DNA of 64,000 bases from Thermogutta sp039793925. GTDB taxonomy: Bacteria; Planctomycetota; Planctomycetia; Pirellulales; Thermoguttaceae. The notes beneath the pieces were generated by a model that ran no database searches, was not told the origin of the DNA, and saw only the letters and a list, made by a program, of their open reading frames with translations. Made by a program: the position numbers and the translations under genes. The stretch covers positions 8,614-72,613 of the forward strand of contig NZ_JBAMME010000370.1 of assembly GCF_039793925.1 (NCBI RefSeq). Direction: 5' to 3'. Below, in pieces: positions 9,289 through 17,173 of this stretch (positions within the stretch are counted from its first letter, which is position 1; every line of letters starts with the position of its first letter).

Positions 9289-11097
9289 TTACGGACGTGA
9301 CGTGTCGTCGGCGGATTTGAGCGTGAGTTTCACCCAACGAAGGTCGATCGCTCGATCGCCCGGAATATTCACAGCGCGCAGTTCCAGCAACCCTCGCTGC
9401 GCGGGAAGTTGGATCATGCCCAACACGAAGGGCTTGAAGTCTTTCACGTACGACTCCCCCTGCCGCGGTACACGGTCGAACTCATGTCCGTGAAGCGGTG
9501 GATCAAAGGGCTCAGTGATCTTGCCTTCCACATTGCGCCCCGCAAAAGAGGCCCGTACGACAACGCCGACATCTTCCGGCCGACACGTGTAGTAAACGAC
9601 CACTTCGTATTGCCCCGCGGTGTGAACCTCGATATCCCAGGTAATGCTGTCTTCGGGGCTTGTCCAATTGGTGAAGAAGGAACAGTTGGGGGCTTTCGCA
9701 CTCCGCTCAATTCCTCCGTGGGGAACCCCGTCTCTGGCGGGCAGGTACGTCACGGGAAACTCCGTGTAGCCCACGGGAAATGGCCGGGTGTCAGGTTCCT
9801 TGGGGAGGACCTCTTCCTTAAATTGTTCGACCGCTTTCCGTAACGATTTTGCGACATCCGGGAATTGTGCGGATACGTCCTCCGTTTGGCCCGGGTCTTG
9901 GAGAAGATCATACAGTCGACCTCGGTTATCAAGGACAAAACGGTGATTTCGCACACTGACCTGGCCTGCCTGATGGGCGAAAATCAGGCGTTCTCGCGCC
10001 ACGAATTTCTGCTTCCCCAAAAGGACAGGCGAAAGATCAATCCCGTCCATCGGTAGTGGTGCCTTGCAAGACAGCCCGGCCAACGATGCGAGGGTGGGGA
10101 AAAGGTCGATGGCGGCAGCAATCTGTGCCACCCGCATTCCGGCTGGCACATGGCCCGGCCAGCGAATGATACACGGCACGCGGACTCCGCCTTCATCCGT
10201 CGATCCCTTCCGACCGCGCATTCCACCGTTCCACCGCCAGCTATTCGGTCCATTGTCCGAAAAATACACCACAATTGTGTCTGACTCCAGATTACATTCG
10301 CGCAGAGCTTGCAAAAGCCGACCGACGTTCCAATCGATGTTCTCGCACATGGCCAGCACGGCACGCGTGAACTCGATGTCTTCCCGCTCTTTACCGTGAT
10401 ATCGCTGGGCGATCTCCGCCCTGGCAAATTTTTCGTAGAATTGGTCCGGCACCTGGAGTGGTGTGTGAGGGGTGTTGTAGGCCACATAACAGAAGAATGG
10501 TTCGGTTCGATGGCGTTTGATAAAGTCGATCGCATGATCGGTCAAATCGTCCGTGATGTACCCGCGTCCGCGGACAATCTCGCTTCCGGACTCCAATGGG
10601 GGATCGAAGTAAATTCCCCAATGCCCCGAGGTGAAGCCGTAAAATTCCTGGAATCCTCGCGCCAGCGGATGGTAGGGGTATTGGGTTCCGTTATGCCATT
10701 TCCCAAAAATGGCTGTCGCATAGCCAGCAGCCCGGAACGCCTGAGCAATGGTGTATTCATTGAGATTCATCCGCTCCGCGCCCGTCGTTACTCCGTGCAC
10801 TCCCGTGCGGGGGTGGTAACGACCGGTAAGGAATTCCGCTCGCGTGGGAGCGCAAAGCGGGCTCACATAAAAACGTTCAAACAAGGCTCCGTCAGCAGCG
10901 AGTCGATCGATATTTGGGGTGCTCAGATTGTGATTGCCGTGCACGCTCAGGTCGCCCCAACCCTGATCATCCGCCAGGACAACGAGAATATTGGGCGGAT
11001 CTCCAGGCTCGCCGGCGCACGTTATCGCGTTCAGAAGGCCGAAACTCAGTGTGACACACGCCAGGAGAAGGGTTCTCACGACACCTTCGCGCCTCAT
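9289..11097 (-). CDS. Secreted arylsulfatase with C-terminal accessory domain
   Basis: 602 residues. A signal peptide (MRREGVVRTLLLACVTLSF to about residue 30) is followed by an alkaline-phosphatase-fold sulfatase domain. Metal ligands are in VLADDQGWGD (DDQ about 43-45). The residue converted to formylglycine is Cys82 in CAPTR, a CxPxR core with Thr where CxPSR is commoner. FGKWHNG, HTPLQVPD and FSDNGPNSW are the other typical blocks. After about residue 440 there is a separate beta-rich domain of about 120 residues (from SITWDIEVHTAGQYEVVVYY), which looks like a carbohydrate-binding or sensing module. I chose the ATG ending at 11097 because GGGGAGG sits 8 bases before it; an ATG 7 codons upstream (11118) lacks a site. 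The likely role is desulfation of external polysaccharide, after maturation by a formylglycine-generating enzyme encoded elsewhere. Confidence 0.93.
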   Translation of the reverse strand: MRREGVVRTLLLACVTLSFGLLNAITCAGEPGDPPNILVVLADDQGWGDLSVHGNHNLSTPNIDRLAADGALFERFYVSPLCAPTRAEFLTGRYHPRTGVHGVTTGAERMNLNEYTIAQAFRAAGYATAIFGKWHNGTQYPYHPLARGFQEFYGFTSGHWGIYFDPPLESGSEIVRGRGYITDDLTDHAIDFIKRHRTEPFFCYVAYNTPHTPLQVPDQFYEKFARAEIAQRYHGKEREDIEFTRAVLAMCENIDWNVGRLLQALRECNLESDTIVVYFSDNGPNSWRWNGGMRGRKGSTDEGGVRVPCIIRWPGHVPAGMRVAQIAAAIDLFPTLASLAGLSCKAPLPMDGIDLSPVLLGKQKFVARERLIFAHQAGQVSVRNHRFVLDNRGRLYDLLQDPGQTEDVSAQFPDVAKSLRKAVEQFKEEVLPKEPDTRPFPVGYTEFPVTYLPARDGVPHGGIERSAKAPNCSFFTNWTSPEDSITWDIEVHTAGQYEVVVYYTCRPEDVGVVVRASFAGRNVEGKITEPFDPPLHGHEFDRVPRQGESYVKDFKPFVLGMIQLPAQRGLLELRAVNIPGDRAIDLRWVKLTLKSADDTSRP

Positions 11098-11260
11098 GGG
11101 TGATGCCTCCCCGCCCATAACCTGTGTGACCGAAGTTATGAAAAAATGACGATACGCGCCGGCTCTCTTCCAAGCTGGCTCGACTTGGACTCGCCTTCAG
11201 GATTGCCCTGATCGCAACCCCAGCACCGGTTCAAGCCCGATTTGGGAATGGTGTCCGCTA

Positions 11261-13396
11261 TTATTGCAGAGTGCGATGGTAGTTGAAAGTAAAGGGACGC
11301 GACCGGGACGTCAGCCCCAGCCACTCCCCAACGGGGTCCGGTGAACCAACGAGGTCCACAACCAGGTGCTTCACCCGTATGCGATCATTTCGCAGTCGGC
11401 GCCAGTCGAATGGGATCAAGGGCCTGAACACCCACAGTCCCCATTCCCGGGCGGGCCTCATCCGCAAATCCCGCCGGTCAGCAAACACGCGCCCCAAGAA
11501 TTCCTCCGGCAATTCCGCACGTGAAATGGCAAGTGGAGGACGCCCCATCACATATAGAGAGAGGGCGACAGGAGCATAGGCGCAAATATCTTCGATTTGA
11601 CGTCGATCAGCCTCCACGGAAATGGTCACGGATCTCGCCCCGAGTTTCCTCAAAAATGCGGCGGCCAGTGGATTGAGAACCCCCAAACCGGGTCCCGCTT
11701 CAAAACCGATGCCTGCTCGACGCGCCAGCCACCATCCTCCCCAGCTATTGACTTCAACGGCCAGCCTGGCTTTGCGACAACGTTCCACAAGCTCCTCCAT
11801 GCGCGACAACTCATCCTCGAAACACACCGGTGGCAGGGCGACGATCGGGACATGCTTTCGGCAGACTTGCGCGATCGTCGGGACGTCTTCTGGACCAGCC
11901 CCGTCCACAATTAGGTGCACCGGCTGTACACGGCTGACGAAATCTGTCAACTGCCCAATGCCGATACGTACTCGATTCGGCATGTCACCCAGCGCTCGCA
12001 CATTGTTCGTGGCGGGTGCGAGATCGCTGGCAGTGAACGAACCCCCTTCGGGAAAGTCGATCACAATCGGTTTATTTTCCGCTCGGCGAATCCGACCGAT
12101 CTCCGCTGAAATGCGATCGAGAATCGCGTTAACAGTTCGGGGCACCAGGAGAAACTCCGGATCGTCGGTCTCAACATGATCGGCGGCGCATCCCTGAAAA
12201 TAGCGGCCCTGTACCATTTCACAAAGTTCTGCCGCCGTTACGGCCTTATGAGCTCGGCGGACCACCGTTTTAGGATACTCCCAAGTAACGTCATTCCCAT
12301 GCCAACGGAGTTGACATTCGATACGCTTGTTGGCCGTGCTGAGCGTGAATTCGAAACCCTTTTTGTCAAAGGAAAACGCCGGGGTTTCCTCTCCCTCCAT
12401 GAAAACTTCGCCGGCATTTCCCCCGATCCCATCACCGGCATCCGCTGAGATCTCATCCCGGCCAACTCGCCCGCGGTTACTACCGGTCAGATTCGTTTTC
12501 TCACCTATCAGATACCCGTTAGTTAGTTCGCGACCGGTGTAACTAGTGAGTGAGCGTGCTTCAGATTTAAGCTCGTCGATGTTGTCTCCCGCCAGCGCTC
12601 GACGATAGATTGCAACAGCCCGTGCCACCCAATCTGCCGTCTTGAGTCGGCCTTCGATCTTCACAGCCCGAACGCCCGCTTCGTGAAGCTGGAAAATATG
12701 TTCGAGGGCGCACAAGTCGTGCATCGAAAGCGGATGGCCCGCCTGCTGGCCCTCCACTGCCCAGGGAACCCTGCACGGGCTGGCGCACAAGCCGCGATTG
12801 CCACTTCGGCCGCCCACCCAGCTTGACATCAGACATCGCCCGGATACTGAAAAGCAAAGCGCTCCCTGCACAAATACTTCCAAATCAATAGGGGATTGCT
12901 GGGCAATTCTGCGAATTTCCTCGAGCGAGAGCTCCCGGGCAAGAACAACCCTGTCCGCTCCCAATTCGGCGGCAGCCGCCACGTCGGCCGAATTCGCCAT
13001 GCAGGTCTGGGTGCTGAAATGGAATTCCAACTGGGGGAAGCACTTGCGAAAGGCTAACAGAGCCGGATCTCGGATGAGGATGGCGTCGACTCCAATTTCG
13101 GCAGCCTGCCGAAGCACTGCGATCGCCAGGCCCAGTTCTCTGTACGAAATATCGGTGTTGAGCGTGAGATACGCCCGGCGTCCGTGGGCATGAAGCAGAT
13201 CCACCGCGTGTCTTGCCTCCTCCAGGGTAAAGTTTCTGGCACGACGACGGGCGTTCAAGCTTTGCAGGCCAAAATACACAGCGTCGGCCCCCGCAGTAAC
13301 GGCCGCCCGGAGGGCGTTCCAATCACCCGCAGGGGCGAGAATTTCTAAACTGCCTCGCGAATTTACGTGCAAATTGTCGTTCGACAAGCGTGTCAC
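11261..13396 (-). CDS. Peptidase U32 family protein (RlhA/YhbU-like)
   Basis: 711 residues beginning with LEILAPAGDWNALRAAVTAGADAVYFG, the standard opening of U32-family proteins. Near residues 170-215 it has EVFVQGALCFSVSGRCLMSS and then GNRGLCASPCR, the Cys-rich block thought to bind an Fe-S cluster. A second domain of about 300 residues follows, as in the long U32 proteins. Family members include RlhA, which hydroxylates C2501 of 23S rRNA, and the TrhP tRNA hydroxylation factor; despite the peptidase name, RNA hydroxylation is the better-supported role. The start codon is GTG with GCGAG just ahead and is not certain. The sulfatase gene follows on the same strand 163 bases downstream, without an obvious functional link. 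Confidence 0.88.
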   Translation of the reverse strand: MTRLSNDNLHVNSRGSLEILAPAGDWNALRAAVTAGADAVYFGLQSLNARRRARNFTLEEARHAVDLLHAHGRRAYLTLNTDISYRELGLAIAVLRQAAEIGVDAILIRDPALLAFRKCFPQLEFHFSTQTCMANSADVAAAAELGADRVVLARELSLEEIRRIAQQSPIDLEVFVQGALCFSVSGRCLMSSWVGGRSGNRGLCASPCRVPWAVEGQQAGHPLSMHDLCALEHIFQLHEAGVRAVKIEGRLKTADWVARAVAIYRRALAGDNIDELKSEARSLTSYTGRELTNGYLIGEKTNLTGSNRGRVGRDEISADAGDGIGGNAGEVFMEGEETPAFSFDKKGFEFTLSTANKRIECQLRWHGNDVTWEYPKTVVRRAHKAVTAAELCEMVQGRYFQGCAADHVETDDPEFLLVPRTVNAILDRISAEIGRIRRAENKPIVIDFPEGGSFTASDLAPATNNVRALGDMPNRVRIGIGQLTDFVSRVQPVHLIVDGAGPEDVPTIAQVCRKHVPIVALPPVCFEDELSRMEELVERCRKARLAVEVNSWGGWWLARRAGIGFEAGPGLGVLNPLAAAFLRKLGARSVTISVEADRRQIEDICAYAPVALSLYVMGRPPLAISRAELPEEFLGRVFADRRDLRMRPAREWGLWVFRPLIPFDWRRLRNDRIRVKHLVVDLVGSPDPVGEWLGLTSRSRPFTFNYHRTLQ

Positions 13397-13539
13397 CTCG
13401 CGCTCAGGAGTAAAATCCCTTCAGCGGCCGTCATCTCAATTAACGGCCGTCCCAGCCCTTTTCCATTGCAATTTTACCGCCGGTGAGGCCGACGGAGGAC
13501 AGTGACAAGATCAGGAAGAGTCTGAGATGGCACGCGCAA

Positions 13540-15198
13540 TCAACAGCCAGAAGGAGCCGTGCTCGCCGGTGCCCGAGCCTGCCCCGCGAAAAGTTTCGTG
13601 AGGCTTGACTTCAACGGATCCAGGGCCAGATGACCACCTTTTTCCTGACCCTCTGGCGGCAAGTACTTGCCCACCAGGCATTTCGCTCCCAGTTGACGTG
13701 CCTTCACCTGCTGGTGGTCGGAAAGATACCGTCCGATGGGCACCAACATGACAAAGGGAATATCGTGCCCTTTAAGGTGTTCCTTAAGCTCCTGGAAAAA
13801 CTCCAGCCCGGTCATATCGGGCAACCTGTATGCACTCAAGATGGCGTCGTATCCACCCTCGCTTTCGGCCATCACAGCCATTTGCAACCCGGCTTTTCCG
13901 GTGGTCGCCGTCTCCACCACGCAACCCCATCGGGGCAGGTGTTCGTGCGCGTCCTGGAGCACCGACTCATCCCCATCCACGACCAGAATCCGCTTGTTTG
14001 CAAAGAGTGGTGAAGATTCCGTGGGGGGAAGCTGGCGCCCGATAGCGTGAACAATATCCTTCAACTCCAGGGCTATCTTGCCAATCTCCCGCAACGACTG
14101 CCGCAAGCCCTCCGAATCGGGATTCAACGATGCCTCAGTTGCCACAATCTTGCTGACAAGCTCATTGACAGGAATGGCCAACGCACGGTGCAGTTTTTCG
14201 ATCACCCCCAGGGTCGCCTCAGTTTGCTCAACCTCGATGAGCTCGAGCATATTGAGCGCTGTGACCAGGTCCCGACAAAAAATCTCCAGGAAAAGCCGGT
14301 CATCATGAGTGAAAGCCCGTGGTACCGGGCTTTCAATATTGACCGTCCCGATCACGACCGGCTCCATATTAGCAGAGTAGCGTACTAACGGAACAGTCAG
14401 TGAACTGCGGGAATTCGCCGTGCCCTGCAGATATAGGCTATCGTTTCGCGTATCTTCACACAGATAACTCACTCCCGTCTTCGCCACATACCCGGTGATA
14501 CCCTGTCCTTCAAAGGCGGGAGTGAGCTCCCTGGCGGCCGCCTCGGGGCTCATCCCTTCTGAGATAAAAGGGACGAGTTTGTTGGTCTGAAAGTCGATGA
14601 GTCGAATTTCAAACACGTTGAATTGAAGGACACCTTCCAGATAAGCGAGGACGCGATTTTTCAGTAACTGTTTGCGTTCCTCGGCCGTCAGCTTGATGAG
14701 TTCTCCGGGAGCAATATCCACCAGCCGCCTACCAGCCTCGTGAATCGCGCGCAATCGTTCCAGAGGACGGTAGTTAGAGGTGATCTCTTTAAGGACAACG
14801 AGTATCCGCTTTTTCCCCTCGGCCCCCGCTTCCATTCGAACGGCATATAGATCAAAAACCCTCGAATCGGGTGTCCGCAGAATCGAGCGGGCTGGACGTC
14901 CCTGATCCCTCGCGATAGTTAATGGAAAATAGTCCGGTTTGAGAAGCGTCACATCGCGAAAGATGTCCCGGTAAAAGCGTTTTCCAGTTAAACCATCACC
15001 ATTGGGGGCAAACTGACGAGCTGCCTTATTGGCCCACTCAATACGGAACTTGTCATCCACGATGAAGATCGCGTCTGGGAGGTGCTCAACAATCGCTGTG
15101 GCCCACGGGGAAAATTCGGAGCTCATTTTGTCTGGTGAATTCAGGACAGACGACGTTTCCAAGATCGGATGCGCGCGTTGCTGGAGTAGAGATTGCAT
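13540..15198 (-). CDS. PAS-GAF protein with degenerate receiver domain
   Basis: 552 residues and no membrane segment. Domains in order: PAS at about 30-150 (AIVEHLPDAIFIVDDKFRIEWANKAA region), GAF at about 170-330 (ITGYVAKTGVSYLCEDTRND, then VIGTVNIESPV), a helical linker at about 330-400, and a receiver-like domain at about 402-530. The receiver starts ILVVDGDES (404-412), so one acidic-pocket position is Gly409. The expected phosphoacceptor in ILSAYRLPDMTG is Ala456, with Ser455 before it, instead of Asp. The conserved Thr/Ser strand reads VMLVPIG. Only the late Lys (in LVGKYL) is kept. It is therefore unlikely to be phosphorylated and may be a protein-interaction module. There is no kinase or output domain, so it probably works through a partner. 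Confidence 0.85.
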   Translation of the reverse strand: MQSLLQQRAHPILETSSVLNSPDKMSSEFSPWATAIVEHLPDAIFIVDDKFRIEWANKAARQFAPNGDGLTGKRFYRDIFRDVTLLKPDYFPLTIARDQGRPARSILRTPDSRVFDLYAVRMEAGAEGKKRILVVLKEITSNYRPLERLRAIHEAGRRLVDIAPGELIKLTAEERKQLLKNRVLAYLEGVLQFNVFEIRLIDFQTNKLVPFISEGMSPEAAARELTPAFEGQGITGYVAKTGVSYLCEDTRNDSLYLQGTANSRSSLTVPLVRYSANMEPVVIGTVNIESPVPRAFTHDDRLFLEIFCRDLVTALNMLELIEVEQTEATLGVIEKLHRALAIPVNELVSKIVATEASLNPDSEGLRQSLREIGKIALELKDIVHAIGRQLPPTESSPLFANKRILVVDGDESVLQDAHEHLPRWGCVVETATTGKAGLQMAVMAESEGGYDAILSAYRLPDMTGLEFFQELKEHLKGHDIPFVMLVPIGRYLSDHQQVKARQLGAKCLVGKYLPPEGQEKGGHLALDPLKSSLTKLFAGQARAPASTAPSGC

Positions 15199-15721
15199 CG
15201 TCGCGACCTTATCGTGGTTGCAACTATTATGGAAATTTCACCAAGGCGGTAAAGTGGCACCATTTGTGCATCGCCTGTCTCGCCGCGCAATTCTACGAGC
15301 TCTGAAAGCAACAGTCAACAACTGTGGCGCAGACGACAGAATCACTCCGGATGGCCATGGGCGGCTCGCGATCTGTCGCCAGACTGCCCCGTGCCTGGAA
15401 GTGTCCTTTATAAGTGGCGCAAATTTAACAGGTTACAACTCGATTTGAAAGCCTGAAGAGGCAACTGTGCTAGGGGGTAAACGGTTGCCGATCGTGCGTT
15501 AGGCCACAACTTTCCTTTTCGATATAAAATTGTGGCAAAACAAATTAAGAACTGTGGCAATGATTTTTGATTCTTTCTCCCTAAAGTCTTCCTCGCCGTA
15601 ACTTCCCCGTATAGTCGGTTCAGGTTGACTCCGCGGCAGAAGGTTGCACTTCCCTGGGCTCTTCGACGAAAAAAATACCGAACACCCCAAATCGGGTTTC
15701 CCAATGTTTGGTGAACGAGCT
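15199..15721. other. Long intergenic region with TGTGGC boxes and a sigma-54-like site
   Basis: 523 bases between the minus-strand PAS-GAF gene and the plus-strand small membrane protein. There is no supported gene. It holds four TGTGGC boxes: ACTGTGGC at 15321-15328, an inverted GCCACAA at 15503-15509 paired with TTGTGGC at 15530-15536, and ACTGTGGC at 15551-15558. A TATAAA lies between the middle two. A sigma-54-like element lies at 15255-15270. The middle section is AT-richer than the surroundings, as expected for a promoter or operator zone. Confidence 0.45.
15255..15270 (+). promoter_or_regulatory. Sigma-54 (-24/-12) promoter-like element
   Basis: The 16 bases TGGCACCATTTGTGCA match the sigma-54 consensus TGGCACGNNNNTTGCA at every fixed position except two, with the essential GG and GC doublets correctly spaced. 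It reads rightwards, but the next plus-strand gene starts 452 bases away, so either the leader is long, an unannotated transcript starts here, or the match is accidental. Confidence 0.3.
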
Positions 15722-15967
15722 ATGAGCCGCGCATTTTTTCTCGCCGTCGGACTGTTTGTCATGTTCCTCGGAGTACAAACGCTGGCTGTGCAGCGATTTG
15801 TTCTGAAAGCGCACGAGTCGCCGCCCGCCCAGGTTAGTCGCTCAGGAGCAGCAAGCGCTGGTTCCAATAAGGTGCTCGAACCGCCTCCCTGGGCACCGTG
15901 GAGTTTGATGGCTACTGGCGCCGTTGTTTCTTTATACGCGGTAACCCTTCCTATCAATCGGAAGTGA
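15722..15967 (+). CDS. Small two-helix membrane protein
   Basis: 81 residues starting MSRAFFLAVGLFVMFLGVQTL. One hydrophobic helix covers about 4-22 and a second about 58-76 (WSLMATGAVVSLYAVTLPI), with a Pro/Ser-rich loop between them containing EPPPWAPWS. The ATG at 15722 gives a clean first helix; the same frame is open further upstream. Its ribosome-binding site is weak. I recall small planctomycete proteins of this shape, but I cannot name a family or role. The gene is isolated, reading toward yjbQ. Confidence 0.55.
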   Translation: MSRAFFLAVGLFVMFLGVQTLAVQRFVLKAHESPPAQVSRSGAASAGSNKVLEPPPWAPWSLMATGAVVSLYAVTLPINRK

Positions 15968-16129
15968 TGTGCCAGCTTCAGGGCTCAAAGACCGTTTTGC
16001 AGTGATGCCCTTCGTACTCCTGAGGAGCCCAACTGACCCGAATAAGCTCTCGCGTTCACCTGCCGACCGAAAAAGTCAGTCGCTGAGAAAAGCCCCGAAA
16101 CTCGAAAGTCCCCTTTGAACACACGCACT

Positions 16130-16549
16130 ATGCGGATGTATCGGTCGTACATCGAAGTCTCTACTTCTGGCCACGGGCAGATGGTCGATCTCACAGCCAG
16201 GATAACGGAAGAGATTAAACGATCAGACATTCAACAAGGACTGATCCACCTCTTTGCGGTAGGAAGTACCGTGGCGCTGGGAACCATTGAGTTTGAACCT
16301 GGGCTCCTCAAAGACCTGCCAGCTTTGATGGACGAATTGGCGCCGCCAGACCGCCGATACCATCACGACGCCACCTGGCACGACGGCAATGGCCATTCGC
16401 ACTTGCAAGCCACGTTGTTAGGCGCGACTTTGACTCTCCCCCTGGAAGGGGGCCAGCCCGTTCTCGGGACTTGGCAACAGGTGTTCCTTCTGGAGTGCGA
16501 TATTAGACCCCGCCGACGGCGTGTTGTTGCAACGATCATCGGCCAATGA
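16130..16549 (+). CDS. YjbQ/UPF0047 family protein
   Basis: 139 residues, the standard length for the YjbQ (UPF0047) family. The family pattern is visible: RSYIEVSTSGHGQMVDLTARI at the start, GLIHLFAVGSTVALGTIEFE, then HDATWHDGNGHSHLQATLLG with the conserved His residues, and the closing LGTWQQVFLLECDIRPRRRRV. Members form a beta-rich homotrimer; some show weak thiamine-phosphate synthase activity, but the physiological job is unsettled. I used the ATG at 16130; a TTG five codons earlier is possible. csrA follows on the same strand after 156 bases. Confidence 0.92.
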   Translation: MRMYRSYIEVSTSGHGQMVDLTARITEEIKRSDIQQGLIHLFAVGSTVALGTIEFEPGLLKDLPALMDELAPPDRRYHHDATWHDGNGHSHLQATLLGATLTLPLEGGQPVLGTWQQVFLLECDIRPRRRRVVATIIGQ

Positions 16550-16606
16550 ATTCCCGGAAAAAAATAGTCACAATCTTACTCAAAAAATAACAAATCAACA
16601 CCGGGC

Positions 16607-16646
16607 GAAACGGGGGCAAAGCCGTTTCCCGCACTCGACGGGGAGG
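16607..16646 (+). promoter_or_regulatory. csrA leader: hairpin plus strong ribosome-binding site
   Basis: A perfect 7-bp hairpin, GAAACGG (16607-16613) with CCGTTTC (16622-16628), is followed by GGGGAGG at 16640-16646. That site lies 7 bases before the ATG of a short upstream frame (16654), not before csrA itself. The site sits in a second weak stem (TCCCG with CGGGGA) and includes GGA, the core of CsrA-binding sites, so feedback control by CsrA is plausible. Confidence 0.4.
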
Positions 16647-16653
16647 ATAAAAT

Positions 16654-16734
16654 ATGACAGCGGTGCATGCACACCTGAACTGTCCAGAGGGGCCGGGTCG
16701 GCAACATGCTCGTTCTCTCACGCAAGTGCAATGA
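16654..16734 (+). CDS. Possible 26-residue leader peptide overlapping csrA
   Basis: A 26-codon frame (starts MTAVHAHLN, ends LTQVQ, stop TGA at 16732-16734) begins 7 bases after GGGGAGG, the best ribosome-binding site in the csrA leader. It overlaps the first 29 bases of csrA in the +1 frame relative to it. csrA itself has only a weak, distant site (AGAGGGG about 14 bases away). Translational coupling of csrA to this leader is therefore possible. The peptide sequence itself shows no known features, and the overlap could be accidental. Confidence 0.35.
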   Translation: MTAVHAHLNCPEGPGRQHARSLTQVQ

Positions 16735-16927
16735 ACAGATTGTCATCGGCGATGACATTATTATCACAGTTGTCGCCATTAAGGGCGGAACTGTACGCCT
16801 GGGGATCGAGGCGCCACCTCACGTCTCAGTTCATCGCGAGGAAGTGCTTCGAGCCATTCGCCAGGCAATGGAGAATCGGAATCCAGGGGATGAAAACAAT
16901 CAGATGCCTAATAGTAATGGCAGATAA
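16706..16927 (+). CDS. csrA: Carbon storage regulator CsrA
   Basis: 73 residues. The sequence opens MLVLSRKCNEQIVIGDDI and continues through VRLGIEAP and VHREEV, the full CsrA signature, ending in a short Asn-rich tail. CsrA is a dimeric RNA-binding protein that covers GGA sites in leaders and changes translation or stability. The residues that contact RNA in known CsrA proteins (Leu4 and the Arg of VHREEV) are present. In many bacteria csrA sits with flagellar genes; here its neighbours are yjbQ and purC, so no flagellar link is visible. The region before it has a hairpin and a short upstream frame, described separately. Confidence 0.95.
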   Translation: MLVLSRKCNEQIVIGDDIIITVVAIKGGTVRLGIEAPPHVSVHREEVLRAIRQAMENRNPGDENNQMPNSNGR

Positions 16928-16991
16928 TTCGCTTCTTGGTCCATCCGATTCATCAGGCTTTTCTCACCCATGTCGCGGTTGAGACTCCTCT

Positions 16992-17124
16992 CAAGCGTAT
17001 AGCTTGGTGCTTGACTCGTGCTCTCATACGAGATGCCCAATTCGTCAGATTATTGACGCCTCGCTACAATTTCTCGAGCTTCCGCCGACAGGGACTCCTC
17101 GGAAGCCAGCGGCGAGTCAAGTAC
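16992..17124 (+). ncRNA. Structured leader RNA upstream of purC (candidate)
   Basis: The 246-base gap between csrA and purC contains a 12-bp helix, arms 17007-17018 and 17113-17124 (11 Watson-Crick pairs and one GU; core CTTGACTCG / CGAGTCAAG). It encloses hairpins CGTCA/TGACG (17043-17058, 6-base loop) and GCTTCCG/CGGAAGC (17078-17106, 15-base loop). A further hairpin CAAGC/GCTTG (16992-17006) abuts the long helix and could stack on it. The 15-base loop holds ACTCCT (17094-17099), which can pair perfectly with AGGAGT (17160-17165), the purC ribosome-binding site. The shape resembles a junction riboswitch or translational switch, but I do not recognise a known class. Confidence 0.4.
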
Positions 17125-17173
17125 AATCAAGAAGGCAAGCAATGCGAGATTCTTTTTAAAGGAGTTGGTAAAG

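Noticed and set aside
15499..15957. 152-residue minus-strand frame over the TGTGGC boxes
   Set aside because: It crosses an AT-rich regulatory-looking region and the small membrane protein gene, and has no start signal.
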